From Acinetobacter zhairuonensis (lineage in GTDB: Bacteria; Pseudomonadota; Gammaproteobacteria; Pseudomonadales; Moraxellaceae): a DNA stretch of 64,000 bases. This document shows, one piece after another, positions 8,351-16,662 of the stretch. The notes below the pieces were generated by a model. The model did no database searches. It had not been told where the DNA came from and worked only from the letters and a program-made list of their open reading frames with translations. The stretch is from NCBI RefSeq assembly GCF_022601715.1, contig NZ_JAKVIM010000002.1:210346-274345 (forward strand), read 5' to 3'. Numbering within the stretch: position 1 is the stretch's first letter; each line of letters begins with the position of its first letter. Both the position numbers and the translations under genes were made by a program.

Positions 8351-9136
8351 TTATTTATTTTCTCTAAGTATCTGTGAAAAAACTGTGACTTTTTCTAAAG
8401 TCGCGTTCATCCCCTTATTAAAAAAAGTATCGACGAGTGCTGAACCGATAACAATAAGATCTACTTTATTGGCTAATGCTTTAACATGGCTTTCATTTTT
8501 GACCCCAAAACCAATTGCAACAGGAATATTAAAAATAGGCTTAATTTCAGCAATCTTTTTCTCAAGATTAGGTAGATTTAAGTCTCCTCCTGTTAAACCA
8601 TTTTCTGCAACATGATATAAAAAACCTGTCGCGCGCGCTGAGATTTGCTCTAACCTTTCAACTGGAGTGGTTGGTGCTGTCATTGCTATTAAATGCATAT
8701 TTTTTTCATTTAATTGCGTTTCAAATTTTTCCCGATATCCATATGGAGCATCTAAAATCAACACTCCGTCTATAAGATTTTCTGTTTCGGCGACAAGTGT
8801 ATCGAAACCATATTGCATCATCGGATTTAAATAAGTCATGAAAATTATTGGTGTTTTTTCATCATGTAGCCTGATTGCTTTTACCAATTCAATCGTCTGT
8901 TTAACCGTTTGACCTGTACTTAATGCCCTAAGATGCGCTGCCTGAATGATCTCTCCATCTGCCACTGGATCAGAAAATGGAATGCCAACTTCAATAATGT
9001 CAGCCCCAGCTTGACCCAATTGGCTTAACAAACGACAACTTTCAGCGAAATTAGGATCCCCAGCAGTAAAATAACAGACCAAACCACTTCGATTTTCCAA
9101 TTTCAATTGCTCTAATTTTTGATCTAGACGGTTCAT
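8351..9136 (-). CDS. trpA: Tryptophan synthase alpha chain (divergent, accessory copy)
   Basis: Cleaves indole-3-glycerol phosphate to indole and glyceraldehyde 3-phosphate and channels indole to TrpB. It has 261 residues, close to the usual 268. The catalytic pair falls at E49 and D60 ([15 protein letters not shown]), exactly as in the Salmonella enzyme, and the phosphate-binding IGFGV and IGSALV segments are present. Its start overlaps the trpB stop by four bases (ATGA), so translation is coupled. No other trp gene is nearby, which is unlike a complete biosynthetic operon. Confidence 0.9.
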   Translation of the reverse strand: MNRLDQKLEQLKLENRSGLVCYFTAGDPNFAESCRLLSQLGQAGADIIEVGIPFSDPVADGEIIQAAHLRALSTGQTVKQTIELVKAIRLHDEKTPIIFMTYLNPMMQYGFDTLVAETENLIDGVLILDAPYGYREKFETQLNEKNMHLIAMTAPTTPVERLEQISARATGFLYHVAENGLTGGDLNLPNLEKKIAEIKPIFNIPVAIGFGVKNESHVKALANKVDLIVIGSALVDTFFNKGMNATLEKVTVFSQILRENK

Positions 9137-10344
9137 ACTGTAGCTCCTGCAAGATATTTTTTGACTGTGTTTAAGTCTTTGTCACCTCTGCCACTTAAAT
9201 TGACAATAATGATCTGTTCTGGCTGCATTTCTTGAGCCAGTTGAATCGCATACGCAATCGCATGTGAACTCTCAAGCGCAGGAATAATGCCCTCCTGTTG
9301 ACTTAAAAGCTGAAACGCTTTTACCGCTTCTTGATCGGTGATCGCCGTATATGTCACACGCCCAGTTTCAAACAGAATGCCATGTTCAGGTCCAACACCA
9401 GGATAATCTAAGCCAGCTGATATAGAGTGCCCCTCTAAAATCTGCCCATCTGAATCTTGTAATAAATAGGTTAAATTGCCATGCAGCACACCAACTTGAC
9501 CTTTGCAAATAGAGGCAGCATGTTCACCTTGATGTGTTCCTTTTCCTCCCGCCTCAACACCAAACATTTTGACATTCGGGTCTTCTAGAAAAGGATGCAT
9601 CAACCCTAATGCATTTGATCCTCCACCGACACAAGCAACTAAGGCATCAGGCAGTTTATTTTCTTTGAGGAGTATTTGGTTTCTGGCTTCTAGACCAATA
9701 ATTTTCTGAAATTCTCTCACCATCGTAGGATATGGATGAGGACCTGCGCCAGTACCCAACAGGTAATAGGTTGTATCAACATGACTAATCCAGTCACGTA
9801 AGGCTTCATTCATCGCATCTTTTAAAGTACCACGACCTTTTTGAACACTTCTGACTTCAGCCCCGAGTAATTTCATGCGCTCAACATTCATTTGTTGGCG
9901 CTGAATATCTGTTGCTCCCATAAAAATGGTACATTCCATCTTAAACAGTGCGCAAACAGTGGCTGTTGCAACACCATGTTGTCCAGCACCAGTTTCTGCA
10001 ATGATTCTGGTTTTCCCCATAAATTTGGCCAATAAGATTTGCCCAACACAATTATTGATCTTATGTGCACCCGTATGGTTCAAATCTTCTCGCTTAAGAT
10101 ATATTCGAGCACCGCCTGCATAAGCTGTTAGGTTTTTTGCATAAAAAAGAGGACTAGGACGACCAACAAAGTCAGTTAAAATATGCTGATATTCAGCCCA
10201 AAATTCAGGTTTTTGCCGAACAGTATTAAAGGCTTGCTCTAATTCTTGAAGTGCTGGCATTAAGCTCTCTGGCATGTAACATCCACCAAATTTACCAAAA
10301 AATCCCAAGTCATCAGGACCATTACCTGTATAAGGGGTTGTCAT
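9133..10344 (-). CDS. trpB: Tryptophan synthase beta chain (divergent, accessory copy)
   Basis: PLP enzyme that condenses indole with serine to make tryptophan. It has 403 residues. The PLP lysine is K95 in [10 protein letters not shown] in ETGAGQHG is present, and the phosphate loop [10 protein letters not shown] is intact. The C-terminal SGRGDKDL is also present. Sequence details ([31 protein letters not shown]) look different from the Acinetobacter housekeeping TrpB as I remember it. This suggests a second copy acquired by transfer. It is transcribed away from a LysR-type gene, in the arrangement of the trpI-trpBA locus of pseudomonads. Confidence 0.92.
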   Translation of the reverse strand: MTTPYTGNGPDDLGFFGKFGGCYMPESLMPALQELEQAFNTVRQKPEFWAEYQHILTDFVGRPSPLFYAKNLTAYAGGARIYLKREDLNHTGAHKINNCVGQILLAKFMGKTRIIAETGAGQHGVATATVCALFKMECTIFMGATDIQRQQMNVERMKLLGAEVRSVQKGRGTLKDAMNEALRDWISHVDTTYYLLGTGAGPHPYPTMVREFQKIIGLEARNQILLKENKLPDALVACVGGGSNALGLMHPFLEDPNVKMFGVEAGGKGTHQGEHAASICKGQVGVLHGNLTYLLQDSDGQILEGHSISAGLDYPGVGPEHGILFETGRVTYTAITDQEAVKAFQLLSQQEGIIPALESSHAIAYAIQLAQEMQPEQIIIVNLSGRGDKDLNTVKKYLAGATV

Positions 10345-10446
10345 CTCATATCTCTTTCAGTATCAAAACTTGTTTGATCTTAAAATATTTTCATTTTTCT
10401 GATAATTGATATATTTTGGGCTTATGGTGTTAGAAAATTTTACAAC
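10345..10446. promoter_or_regulatory. Divergent promoter region between trpBA and the LysR regulator
   Basis: A 102-bp AT-rich gap between divergent genes, the classical position for LysR-type operators. Candidate half-site sequences such as TGATAATTGATA (around 10400) are present, but I cannot define a binding site with confidence. No leader peptide with tryptophan codons is visible in front of trpB. Confidence 0.4.
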
Positions 10447-11328
10447 ATGAAACGCAGAACATTACCTCCCCTTAATGCTTTAAAAGCATTCGAGGCAGTC
10501 GCTAGAAATAAAAGTTTCAGCTTAGCTGCTGAAGAGTTGTGTGTCACCCATAGTGCGATTAGCCACCAAATAAAGCAGTTAGAAGAATGGTTGGATAAAA
10601 AATTGTTTATTCGACATTCCGCTACCATCTCTCTGACCACGGACGCAGAAGAATTATCTCTAGTTTGTACGCATCTTTTTAATCGTTTAGAACAATGCAT
10701 CTTTGAGCTAACCAATAAAACGTCAGAGGTAGAAGTTGTCATAGGCGCTTCTCATAGTTTTATGGCAAATTGGCTGATTCCCCGATTAGAAAAAATCGAA
10801 ATAATCTATCCCAATATCCATATCAAATTAATGACATGTAATGACTTAAAATTGTTAGAAAAAGAGAAAGTTGACATATTTATCAATAGCATCAGTGAAA
10901 ACAATATACTTCCTGACTTTTTGAATAAATATCTTTTATTTCCCGATAACATGGGGCCTATTTGTAATCGTGAAATAAATCCGCTTGATACAGAAAATGA
11001 TCTTTTAAATTATCCATTACTTCATACCCACTCAAATAAAAGTGCATGGCATACTTGGTTTGATCAGTCTAAGATTAACTTTTCCCCAAAAGCGAATGAT
11101 CGTTATTTTGATAGTCTCAATTTAATGATAGAGGCGGCTGTTTCAGGCTTAGGAATTGCCATAGCACCTCAAATTCTAGTAGAAAAAGAAATATTAAATG
11201 GAAGGGTCATTGCCCCTTTTGGTTTTATCTATTGTGACTATAATTTTTATGCAATGGTCAGAAAAAACAATGAAAATCGTGATGTCATGAATATCATTAA
11301 TTGGTTAATGGCTGAAGAAAAAAGTTAA
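10447..11328 (+). CDS. LysR-family transcriptional regulator (TrpI/GcvA-like), divergent from trpBA
   Basis: A 293-residue DNA-binding regulator. The N-terminal winged helix-turn-helix (PPLNALKAFEAVARN, then LAAEELCVTHSAISHQIKQL) belongs to the GcvA/AmpR/TrpI branch, which typically starts with 'LPPLNALRAFEAAAR'. The remaining residues form the effector-binding domain. By its position it most likely controls the adjacent divergent trpBA pair, as TrpI does in Pseudomonas in response to indoleglycerol phosphate. The ligand here is inferred, not shown. Confidence 0.82.
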   Translation: MKRRTLPPLNALKAFEAVARNKSFSLAAEELCVTHSAISHQIKQLEEWLDKKLFIRHSATISLTTDAEELSLVCTHLFNRLEQCIFELTNKTSEVEVVIGASHSFMANWLIPRLEKIEIIYPNIHIKLMTCNDLKLLEKEKVDIFINSISENNILPDFLNKYLLFPDNMGPICNREINPLDTENDLLNYPLLHTHSNKSAWHTWFDQSKINFSPKANDRYFDSLNLMIEAAVSGLGIAIAPQILVEKEILNGRVIAPFGFIYCDYNFYAMVRKNNENRDVMNIINWLMAEEKS

Positions 11329-11380
11329 AAATTTAATCTTTGATTACCAAAATTCTATGCAATACATGGTCTTTCGCTTA

Positions 11381-11427
11381 TATCCTCATATTTTATTCAC
11401 TTTAGCCGATTCTAAAGTATGAGGATA
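11381..11427. repeat. Nested inverted repeat downstream of the LysR gene
   Basis: TATCCTCATA (11381-11390) pairs with TATGAGGATA (11418-11427). Inside it ACTTTAG pairs with CTAAAGT around a CCGATT loop, giving a two-part cruciform-like structure. There is no clear U-tract. It could end the LysR transcript or be part of a structured RNA. Confidence 0.45.
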
Positions 11428-11477
11428 AATTGTGAACTTAAAGAGCAACTTGTTAAGTATGACTTTAATGTTAATTA

Positions 11478-11514
11478 AAAAAAAACCGAACTGTAGAGAG
11501 AATGTTCAGTTCGG
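11478..11514 (-). terminator. Minus-strand terminator with no adjacent gene
   Basis: Read on the minus strand, CCGAACTG and CAGTTCGG form an 8-bp stem with a 13-base loop, followed by a run of nine T. The nearest upstream minus-strand gene, nudC, ends more than 300 bp away. The 11329-11822 gap contains no coding frame I can support but holds a further hairpin (GACTC/GAGTC with GGTCG, 11612-11636). It may therefore carry a long nudC 3' UTR or a small RNA. Confidence 0.6.
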
Positions 11515-11822
11515 CAAAAGGGTAGCAAATAGATACAATACTTTGATTAATTTTGTGTCATTACACGCATAATGCCTCGTAATTTGAAAATACGCCTATC
11601 GTTCAGTTTTAGACTCTCGACCGAGAGGTCGAGTCATAGCACCTCGTCATTTTCTTTTGTAAACAACATATATTTTCAAGCTTTAGAAAAACGCCGAACT
11701 TCAATTCACTCATCTTGATGCTGTGATTATGATAAACAAATTACATGTGAACTAAGCGTGAAAATAAGATGACGAAATTCAATGATTGATACTTCAGAAA
11801 AGGTATTCTGCCAATTTTTCCT

Positions 11823-12596
11823 TCAAAGCCATTCTTTAGTATCATCTGCCACAGGTGTGCCATTTATCACATGATTAATCATGGCATACGCAATACTGCC
11901 TTTAAATGGAATCTCAGGTAATTGATCAAACTTGAAAAATTGAGCATCACTGAGTTCATCTTTCTGAATCTGGATCTCCCCTGCATGATATTCTGCTTTG
12001 AATGCCATCATCAAATTGCTTGGAAATGGCCATGGCTGACTTGCAAGATATTGTATATTTCTAATCTGAAGTCCAACTTCTTCCAAAGTTTCACGACGTA
12101 CAGCTTCTTCCAAGGTTTCCCCTACTTCAACAAAACCTGCAATCAAACTGTACATCTGAGATTTATTCCGCGCATTTTTCGCTAATAGAATTTCATTTTC
12201 ACCCCGTGTAATGATGGTAATCACACAAGGATTAACACGCGGATATTGGTTGTAACCACAAGATGGACAGCACATGACATACTGACTAGGGTGTTGAAAA
12301 GTTGCATGACCACATTTACTGCAAAAACGATGATTACGATGCCATTCTAATAACTGTACTGCACGGCTAGCTTCTGCAAATTCAATTTGGTTCCACACTT
12401 GTACCAGTTGTCGGATCGGAATCAACTGATAACCTTCTGGCACAGGCTCATCCTGTTTTAAATCCCGCGCAATGATCTTGCCATTTTCTAACAGATTCAG
12501 ATCATGCTGAAGACGTTCTACCTGCGGTAATTGAAAATATTCATCTACCAGTAATTTCTGCTCTCTAAAAATATATGCTTTTGAATGTATGCTCAT
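11823..12596 (-). CDS. nudC: NAD(H) pyrophosphatase / NAD-cap removing Nudix hydrolase
   Basis: Hydrolyses NADH to NMNH and AMP, and in E. coli removes NAD caps from RNA. It has 257 residues. The zinc ribbon uses C92, C95, C110 and C113 (FCSKCG, CCPSCG). The Nudix box spans about residues 154-176 (GFVEVGETLEEAV, RETLEEVG). The NudC-specific SQPWPFPSN motif follows. It stands alone, with terminator-like hairpins on both sides, in the middle of an otherwise accessory stretch. I infer it is an old chromosomal gene left between imported segments. Confidence 0.92.
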   Translation of the reverse strand: MSIHSKAYIFREQKLLVDEYFQLPQVERLQHDLNLLENGKIIARDLKQDEPVPEGYQLIPIRQLVQVWNQIEFAEASRAVQLLEWHRNHRFCSKCGHATFQHPSQYVMCCPSCGYNQYPRVNPCVITIITRGENEILLAKNARNKSQMYSLIAGFVEVGETLEEAVRRETLEEVGLQIRNIQYLASQPWPFPSNLMMAFKAEYHAGEIQIQKDELSDAQFFKFDQLPEIPFKGSIAYAMINHVINGTPVADDTKEWL

Positions 12597-12610
12597 ACGA
12601 CCCTCAGATT

Positions 12611-12643
12611 AAAAAAAATCCCATACTGAAAAGTGTATGGGAT
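12611..12643 (-). terminator. Minus-strand terminator just upstream of nudC
   Basis: On the minus strand, ATCCCATAC, an 8-base loop and GTATGGGAT are followed by eight T. It would end a transcript arriving from the right, yet no minus-strand gene now lies there before the decayed integrase copy. The remaining bases, to about 12948, show no supportable gene. The natural upstream neighbour of nudC may have been replaced. Confidence 0.7.
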
Positions 12644-12948
12644 GGAACCAAGGAAGCTTACATGGAGTAACTTCAAGAAGAATACTAGGCACTAAACGTC
12701 AGAATTACAATCATAATAATTTGTATCTTTTTGATTAAAATCACAAAATTTTCACAGCATCTATGAATCTAATAGTCTTACTTTCCAAGTATCCTAACCA
12801 GTTTTAAATGCTCTAATTGCTATTTCTCTACCTTTACAAATGGTGAGCTAAGATATACCTAAACGACAGCCACATCAGTTACAGAATATCAACGTTCGGT
12901 AATCAGTATTTAACCGCTTGATCTTTAAATTCTGGGTATATCCACCTA

Positions 12949-13294
12949 TTGCCGCATACAACTTATCCCAAACAAATTGATTCCTTCGCTGAGTACTTGG
13001 CTTGAGTTCTTCTGTCTTTCGATATTCATCTGCTATTAATTTAAATGTATTTTTTTGAATTTTCTTTAATTCATCTTCGCGTTGCTTCTAAATTAAAAGA
13101 TCAATATTTTGAGCAAGCAACTCTCAAAACTCACTTCGTTTTGCACGAGCATTGGATAATGTACAACTCGGATAAATAGCAATAGTGGCTCTTTTCTTCA
13201 AAATTGGGCGAATATAATCAAAACGCTAATATGCCCCACCCTTTTTATCTATTAAAAGAACAAGCGATCACCATCTGAAAGCTTCATATTTTTT
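12949..13294 (-). pseudogene. Decayed integrase fragment (copy 1)
   Basis: This stretch is near-identical to 14876-15232 in the same orientation and corresponds to the middle of the N-terminal part of a P4-type integrase. It carries in-frame stops (for example in the segment matching AYWRFDY) and indels, so it cannot encode a protein. It is cut off on its right side exactly by the IS at 13295, and the sequence that should continue the gene is not found on the other side of the IS. Confidence 0.8.
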
Positions 13295-14333
13295 GGCTTT
13301 GTTGCACAAAAATTTAAAAACTAGGATTTCCTATATCTACTCAAATTTAAGTGACAACTCGGGTGTGAGGTCTGCCTAAATCGGTAAATCTATTTAATAC
13401 TGCCACTCGTGCATGAATCTCATTGACTTGGCTTTGAAAGTTTCTCGCACTAAGTTTATCTCCCAATAATTTGATACAGTGCATCTTAGTTTCAACTAAA
13501 CTTCGTCGATGATAGCCTGACCATTTTTTCCAAATGGTTCTGCCTAAATGTTTAACTGTTCGAAGTAGTTCATTTCGCTCTAGCGAGCTCGTCTTTTTAT
13601 CTTTCCATGGCTTTGCATTTTTCCTAGGTGGAATCACTGCTTGTGCTTGTCGATCTGCAATGACCTGACGGCACTGCTTGGTATCATAAGCTCCATCTGT
13701 ATATACGGAGTCGATCTGCTCATCGTGTGGAATCTGATCAAGTAAATCAGCAAGTACCTGTGAATCACTGACGTTGTTTGTAGTAAGTTGAACAGCTCGT
13801 ATTTGTAGCGTTTCAGCATCTATACCAATATGCAATTTACGCCATTGGCGGCGATATTCAGGCTGATGTTTCTTTCGTTTCCATTCACCTTCACCTAGAA
13901 ACTTTAAGCCGGTAGAGTCGACAAGTAGATGGAGTCCACCACTAATTTTTTGATAGCTAATTGCGATATCAATATGCTTTTGTCTTCTGCAAATGGTCGA
14001 GTAATCTGGAGCTGTCCAATCTAGACCACACAGTTTAACGAGACTTTGAACAAAGCCAGTGACCATTCGCAAAGACAATCTAAATAGAGATTTAATCATA
14101 AGACAGCATTGAATCGCTGTGTCAGAGTAAGTTTGATTTCGACCTTGTTTACTTTTTGGTTGTGCATACCATTGAGTTTTTTGATCAAACCAAATGGCAA
14201 TATTTCCACGATTAATGAGTGCTCGGTTGTATGTAGACCAATTGAGAGTACGATAAATTTTAGGTGTGGGCTTATTCATTTGAAAATTATATTGTGGAAT
14301 AAGCCTTTAGAGATAGGTTTGTGCAACAAAGCC
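13295..14333 (-). mobile_element. Complete IS5-family (IS903-group-like) insertion sequence, 1039 bp
   Basis: Perfect 16-bp terminal inverted repeats GGCTTTGTTGCACAAA (13295) and its complement ending at 14333 enclose a single transposase gene. Flanking bases (ATATTTTTT on the left, CTTTATTAG on the right) do not form a 9-bp target duplication. The left flank is an integrase fragment and the right flank is an unrelated gene pair. This points to recombination or an adjacent deletion after insertion. Confidence 0.92.
13347..14279 (-). CDS. IS5-family transposase
   Basis: A 310-residue DDE transposase that moves the surrounding element. The first Asp is in LLVDSTGLKFLGEGEWK, the second in VYTDGAYDTKQC, and the Glu region is GYHRRSLVETKMHCIKLLG, the pattern of the IS903-like branch. 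The C-terminus VLNRFTDLGRPHT is typical. The frame is uninterrupted, so the element may still be active. The 298-bp remnant at 7190 carries the same C-terminal segment in degraded form. Confidence 0.92.
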   Translation of the reverse strand: MNKPTPKIYRTLNWSTYNRALINRGNIAIWFDQKTQWYAQPKSKQGRNQTYSDTAIQCCLMIKSLFRLSLRMVTGFVQSLVKLCGLDWTAPDYSTICRRQKHIDIAISYQKISGGLHLLVDSTGLKFLGEGEWKRKKHQPEYRRQWRKLHIGIDAETLQIRAVQLTTNNVSDSQVLADLLDQIPHDEQIDSVYTDGAYDTKQCRQVIADRQAQAVIPPRKNAKPWKDKKTSSLERNELLRTVKHLGRTIWKKWSGYHRRSLVETKMHCIKLLGDKLSARNFQSQVNEIHARVAVLNRFTDLGRPHTRVVT

Positions 14334-14357
14334 CTTTATTAGTAATCCATACACCTA

Positions 14358-14675
14358 TTATTCATATGGGTAATCATGTAACCTCGACTCCAACTCAATT
14401 ACAATCTTTTCAAGAATTTCTTTAGATTTTAAATCAGTTGAATAAAAACAATTTCCTATATCATCATGATGTTCTAAAATTAAACTTATATTATTAATAT
14501 TTAAATAAGCTTTTTTGGTATATATTCCCTCATCAAGGTTCAGCAAAATAGCACCAAACTCTTGTTTAATAAAACTTAATAAAGTATCAAAAAAATCTTT
14601 ATCATCAAGCCCTAAAACATGATATTCAACAATCCCTGATTTTGACAACTGTTTTGATATAACCTTACTATCCAT
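14358..14675 (-). CDS. Hypothetical protein, possible immunity protein
   Basis: A 105-residue acidic soluble protein (LGLDDKDFFDTLLSFIKQEFG, ending ESRLHDYPYE, quoted in parts) with no signal peptide or membrane segment. I do not recognise the family. It starts two bases after the stop of a 64-codon frame whose sequence ends in a Lys/Ser-rich tail, the arrangement seen for CdiA- or Rhs-type toxin tails followed by small acidic immunity genes. Very AT-rich codon use supports recent transfer. Function is inferred from layout only. Confidence 0.5.
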   Translation of the reverse strand: MDSKVISKQLSKSGIVEYHVLGLDDKDFFDTLLSFIKQEFGAILLNLDEGIYTKKAYLNINNISLILEHHDDIGNCFYSTDLKSKEILEKIVIELESRLHDYPYE

Positions 14676-14676
14676 A

Positions 14677-14871
14677 CTATTTTACTCCCAATGCTTTATT
14701 AACACTTGATCTAGATCTTTGTGAACTTTTAATAATTTCTTGATAAATTTTATCAGATGATGGAGTAATACCTTGCTGACTTAATTTGGTTGAAGTTTTA
14801 TTAACCAACTGTTCCCAAGTCATATTCGTCTCTTCACTAAATAGACGATCAGCAGTAATACGATCTTGCAT
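14677..14871 (-). CDS. Short hypothetical frame, possible C-terminal toxin tail fragment
   Basis: A 64-residue hydrophilic frame (TADRLFSEETNMTWEQLVNK at its start, ending RSSVNKALGVK) with many Lys, Ser and Gln. It looks like the last piece of a larger protein, cut off at the junction with an integrase fragment. By chance or selection the junction supplies AGGAGG just before an ATG, so it might be translated. It is followed two bases later by a small acidic gene. The toxin-tail idea is inference; I could not match a known toxin fold. Confidence 0.4.
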   Translation of the reverse strand: MQDRITADRLFSEETNMTWEQLVNKTSTKLSQQGITPSSDKIYQEIIKSSQRSRSSVNKALGVK

Positions 14872-15307
14872 ATCCTCCTATTGCCGCATACAACTTATCC
14901 CAAACAAATTGATTCCTTCGCTGAGTACTTGGCTCGAGCTCTTCTGTCTTTCGATATTCATCTGCTATTAATTTAAATGTATTTTTTTGAATTTTCTTTA
15001 ATTCGTCTTCACGCTGCTTCTGAATTGATGGATCAATATTTTGAGCAAGTAACTCTCTAAACTCACTTCGTTTTGCACGAGCATTGGATAATGTACAACT
15101 CGGATAAATAGCAATAGCAATAGTGGCTCTTTTCTTAGAAATTGGGCGAATATAATCAAAACGCCAATATGCCCCACCTTTCTTATCTAATAACAGATAA
15201 AGACCACCACCATCTGAAAGCTTCACATTTTTTTCAAATGATTTCTTTTGCATTGATATTGCAGATTTAATTTTTGAGTCGGTTAGACTAATCACTAATT
15301 TAGGCAT
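14849..15307 (-). pseudogene. Truncated P4-type tyrosine integrase (copy 2), N-terminal part only
   Basis: From ATG 15307 the frame encodes 152 residues: the arm-type DNA-binding domain (LTDSKIKSAI, VKLSDGGGLYLLLDKKGG, IAIAIYPSCTLSNARAKRSE) and the beginning of the core-binding domain. It then ends abruptly at about WDKLYAAIGGY. Full integrases of this class have about 400 residues, so the catalytic Arg-His-Arg-Tyr domain is missing. It points away from tRNA-Arg(CCG) about 160 bp off, the usual arrangement at an integration site. TTG 15331 is a less likely start. Confidence 0.8.
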
Positions 15308-15309
15308 CT

Positions 15310-15373
15310 TTTTACGGTATATTTTTTGCAAAACGGGATATACCGTAAAAAATACCGTAAAACTTTACGGTAT
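15310..15373. promoter_or_regulatory. Four TTACGGTAT-type repeats upstream of the integrase
   Basis: Copies of TTTACGGTAT occur at 15311-15320 and 15364-15373, and the complement ATACCGTAAA at 15340-15349 and 15352-15361. They form alternating inverted pairs directly over the start of the integrase gene. This arrangement suggests an operator for integrase autoregulation or arm/excisionase binding sites. No such repeats appear elsewhere near the tRNA. Confidence 0.55.
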
Positions 15374-15470
15374 CCTAAAACGCCGTCGGACAGCGTCAAA
15401 CAACCCAATCATGTAAGTTGCTTATTTTTAATGGTTTTAAGATTTCATCGGATGGGGTAAAATAGGAAAT

Positions 15471-15547
15471 TGGTGCGCTCAGCGGGAATCGAACCCACGA
15501 CCCCAAGCTTCGGAAACTTGTACTCTATCCAACTGAGCTATGAGCGC
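15471..15547 (-). tRNA. tRNA-Arg (anticodon CCG)
   Basis: On the minus strand the 77-nt sequence folds as a cloverleaf. The acceptor stem is GCGCTCA/TGAGCGC, the D-arm GCTCAGTTGGATAGAG, the anticodon loop TTCCGAA with CCG, and the T-arm GTGGGTTCGAATCCCGC; ACCA at the end is encoded. It decodes CGG arginine codons. Integrase remnants lie immediately downstream of its 3' end, so it probably served as an attachment site. I found no second copy of its 3' end in the window. Confidence 0.95.
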
Positions 15548-15726
15548 GCGAGGCACATCATAGCAAAAAAATAACGAAGTGAAAGCAACTCTTTAGAAAT
15601 CATTCATTTTTATGCTTAGACTTTAATCAATGTTCTAAGTATGCAACACAGTATTCCCTGTTATTTACTTGGTTTATTGAGCAAGATCGCTCACAATAGC
15701 CTCACTCTTTATGCTGTGAGAACTTC

Positions 15727-16662
15727 ATGACCGATGCATTACTGATCAGAGATTTGTCTAAAACTTATCGTAATGGCTTTCAAGCCCTTAAAGGAATTAA
15801 TCTAACCGTACCTGAAGGCGAATTCTATGCCCTTCTTGGACCCAACGGTGCAGGCAAATCAACGACCATCGGGATTATCAGTTCTTTAACCAAAAAGACG
15901 TCTGGGACAGTCGAAATTTTTGGTCATAATCTCGAAACTCACCCATCGCAGGCTAAACAATGTCTCGGTGTTGTACCGCAAGAATTTAACTTTGGTCAGT
16001 TTGAAAAAACCTTCGACATTCTGGTGACGCAAGCCGGTTATTATGGCATTCCCCGTAAAATTGCTGAACAACGTGCCGAACATTATTTAGAAAAATTGGG
16101 GCTTTGGGAAAAACGTAATACTCAAGGTCGTATGCTGTCTGGTGGTATGAAGCGTCGTCTCATGATTGCCCGTGCCATGATGCATGAACCCAAACTACTA
16201 ATTCTGGATGAGCCAACCGCGGGCGTAGACATTGAACTGCGTCGTTCAATGTGGGATTTCCTGACTGAAATGAATGAAAATGGTACATCCATCATTCTGA
16301 CGACCCACTATTTAGAAGAAGCGGAAATGCTGTGTCGACGTATTGCCATTATTGACCGTGGCGTGATTAAAGAAGACACCACCATGAAAGCCTTCCTCAA
16401 TCAATTACACGAAGAATCTTTCATTTTCGATTTGGTCGAACCGATTCAACCGCTACAACTGGAAATTATTGGGGTACGTTTTAATTTAATCGACCCTGTG
16501 ACCTTAGAAGTCACCATGGATAAAGCCCATACTTTGAATGAACTCTTCCAGTTACTTGAGGCACAAGGCATTCAAGTTCGCAGTATGCGTAATAAATCCA
16601 ACCGTCTTGAAGAACTGTTTGTCAGACTTGTGGAGAAAAATTTGGAAGGAGCTACACCATGA
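15727..16662 (+). CDS. ABC-2 type exporter, ATP-binding subunit (YadG-like)
   Basis: ATPase of an ABC-2 type export system, 311 residues. Walker A GPNGAGKST, signature LSGGMKRRLMIARAM, Walker B LLILDEPTAGVD and switch His LTTHYLEEAE are all present. A C-terminal domain of about 90 residues follows. It overlaps the next gene by four bases (ATGA), so the two subunits are translationally coupled. The pair resembles E. coli YadG/YadH, whose substrate is unknown. Confidence 0.88.
   Translation: MTDALLIRDLSKTYRNGFQALKGINLTVPEGEFYALLGPNGAGKSTTIGIISSLTKKTSGTVEIFGHNLETHPSQAKQCLGVVPQEFNFGQFEKTFDILVTQAGYYGIPRKIAEQRAEHYLEKLGLWEKRNTQGRMLSGGMKRRLMIARAMMHEPKLLILDEPTAGVDIELRRSMWDFLTEMNENGTSIILTTHYLEEAEMLCRRIAIIDRGVIKEDTTMKAFLNQLHEESFIFDLVEPIQPLQLEIIGVRFNLIDPVTLEVTMDKAHTLNELFQLLEAQGIQVRSMRNKSNRLEELFVRLVEKNLEGATP

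Noticed and set aside
8322..8615. 97-codon plus-strand frame over the 3' end of trpA
   Set aside because: Antisense shadow of trpA; no start signal.
10345..10446. Tryptophan attenuator leader peptide before trpB
   Set aside because: No short frame with tandem Trp codons and no terminator/antiterminator pair; a LysR gene sits in the position expected for TrpI-type control.
12644..12948. Duplicate tRNA-Arg 3' end (attR) at the far side of the island
   Set aside because: I looked for the tRNA 3' sequence in this interval and did not find it; the island boundary is not defined in this window.
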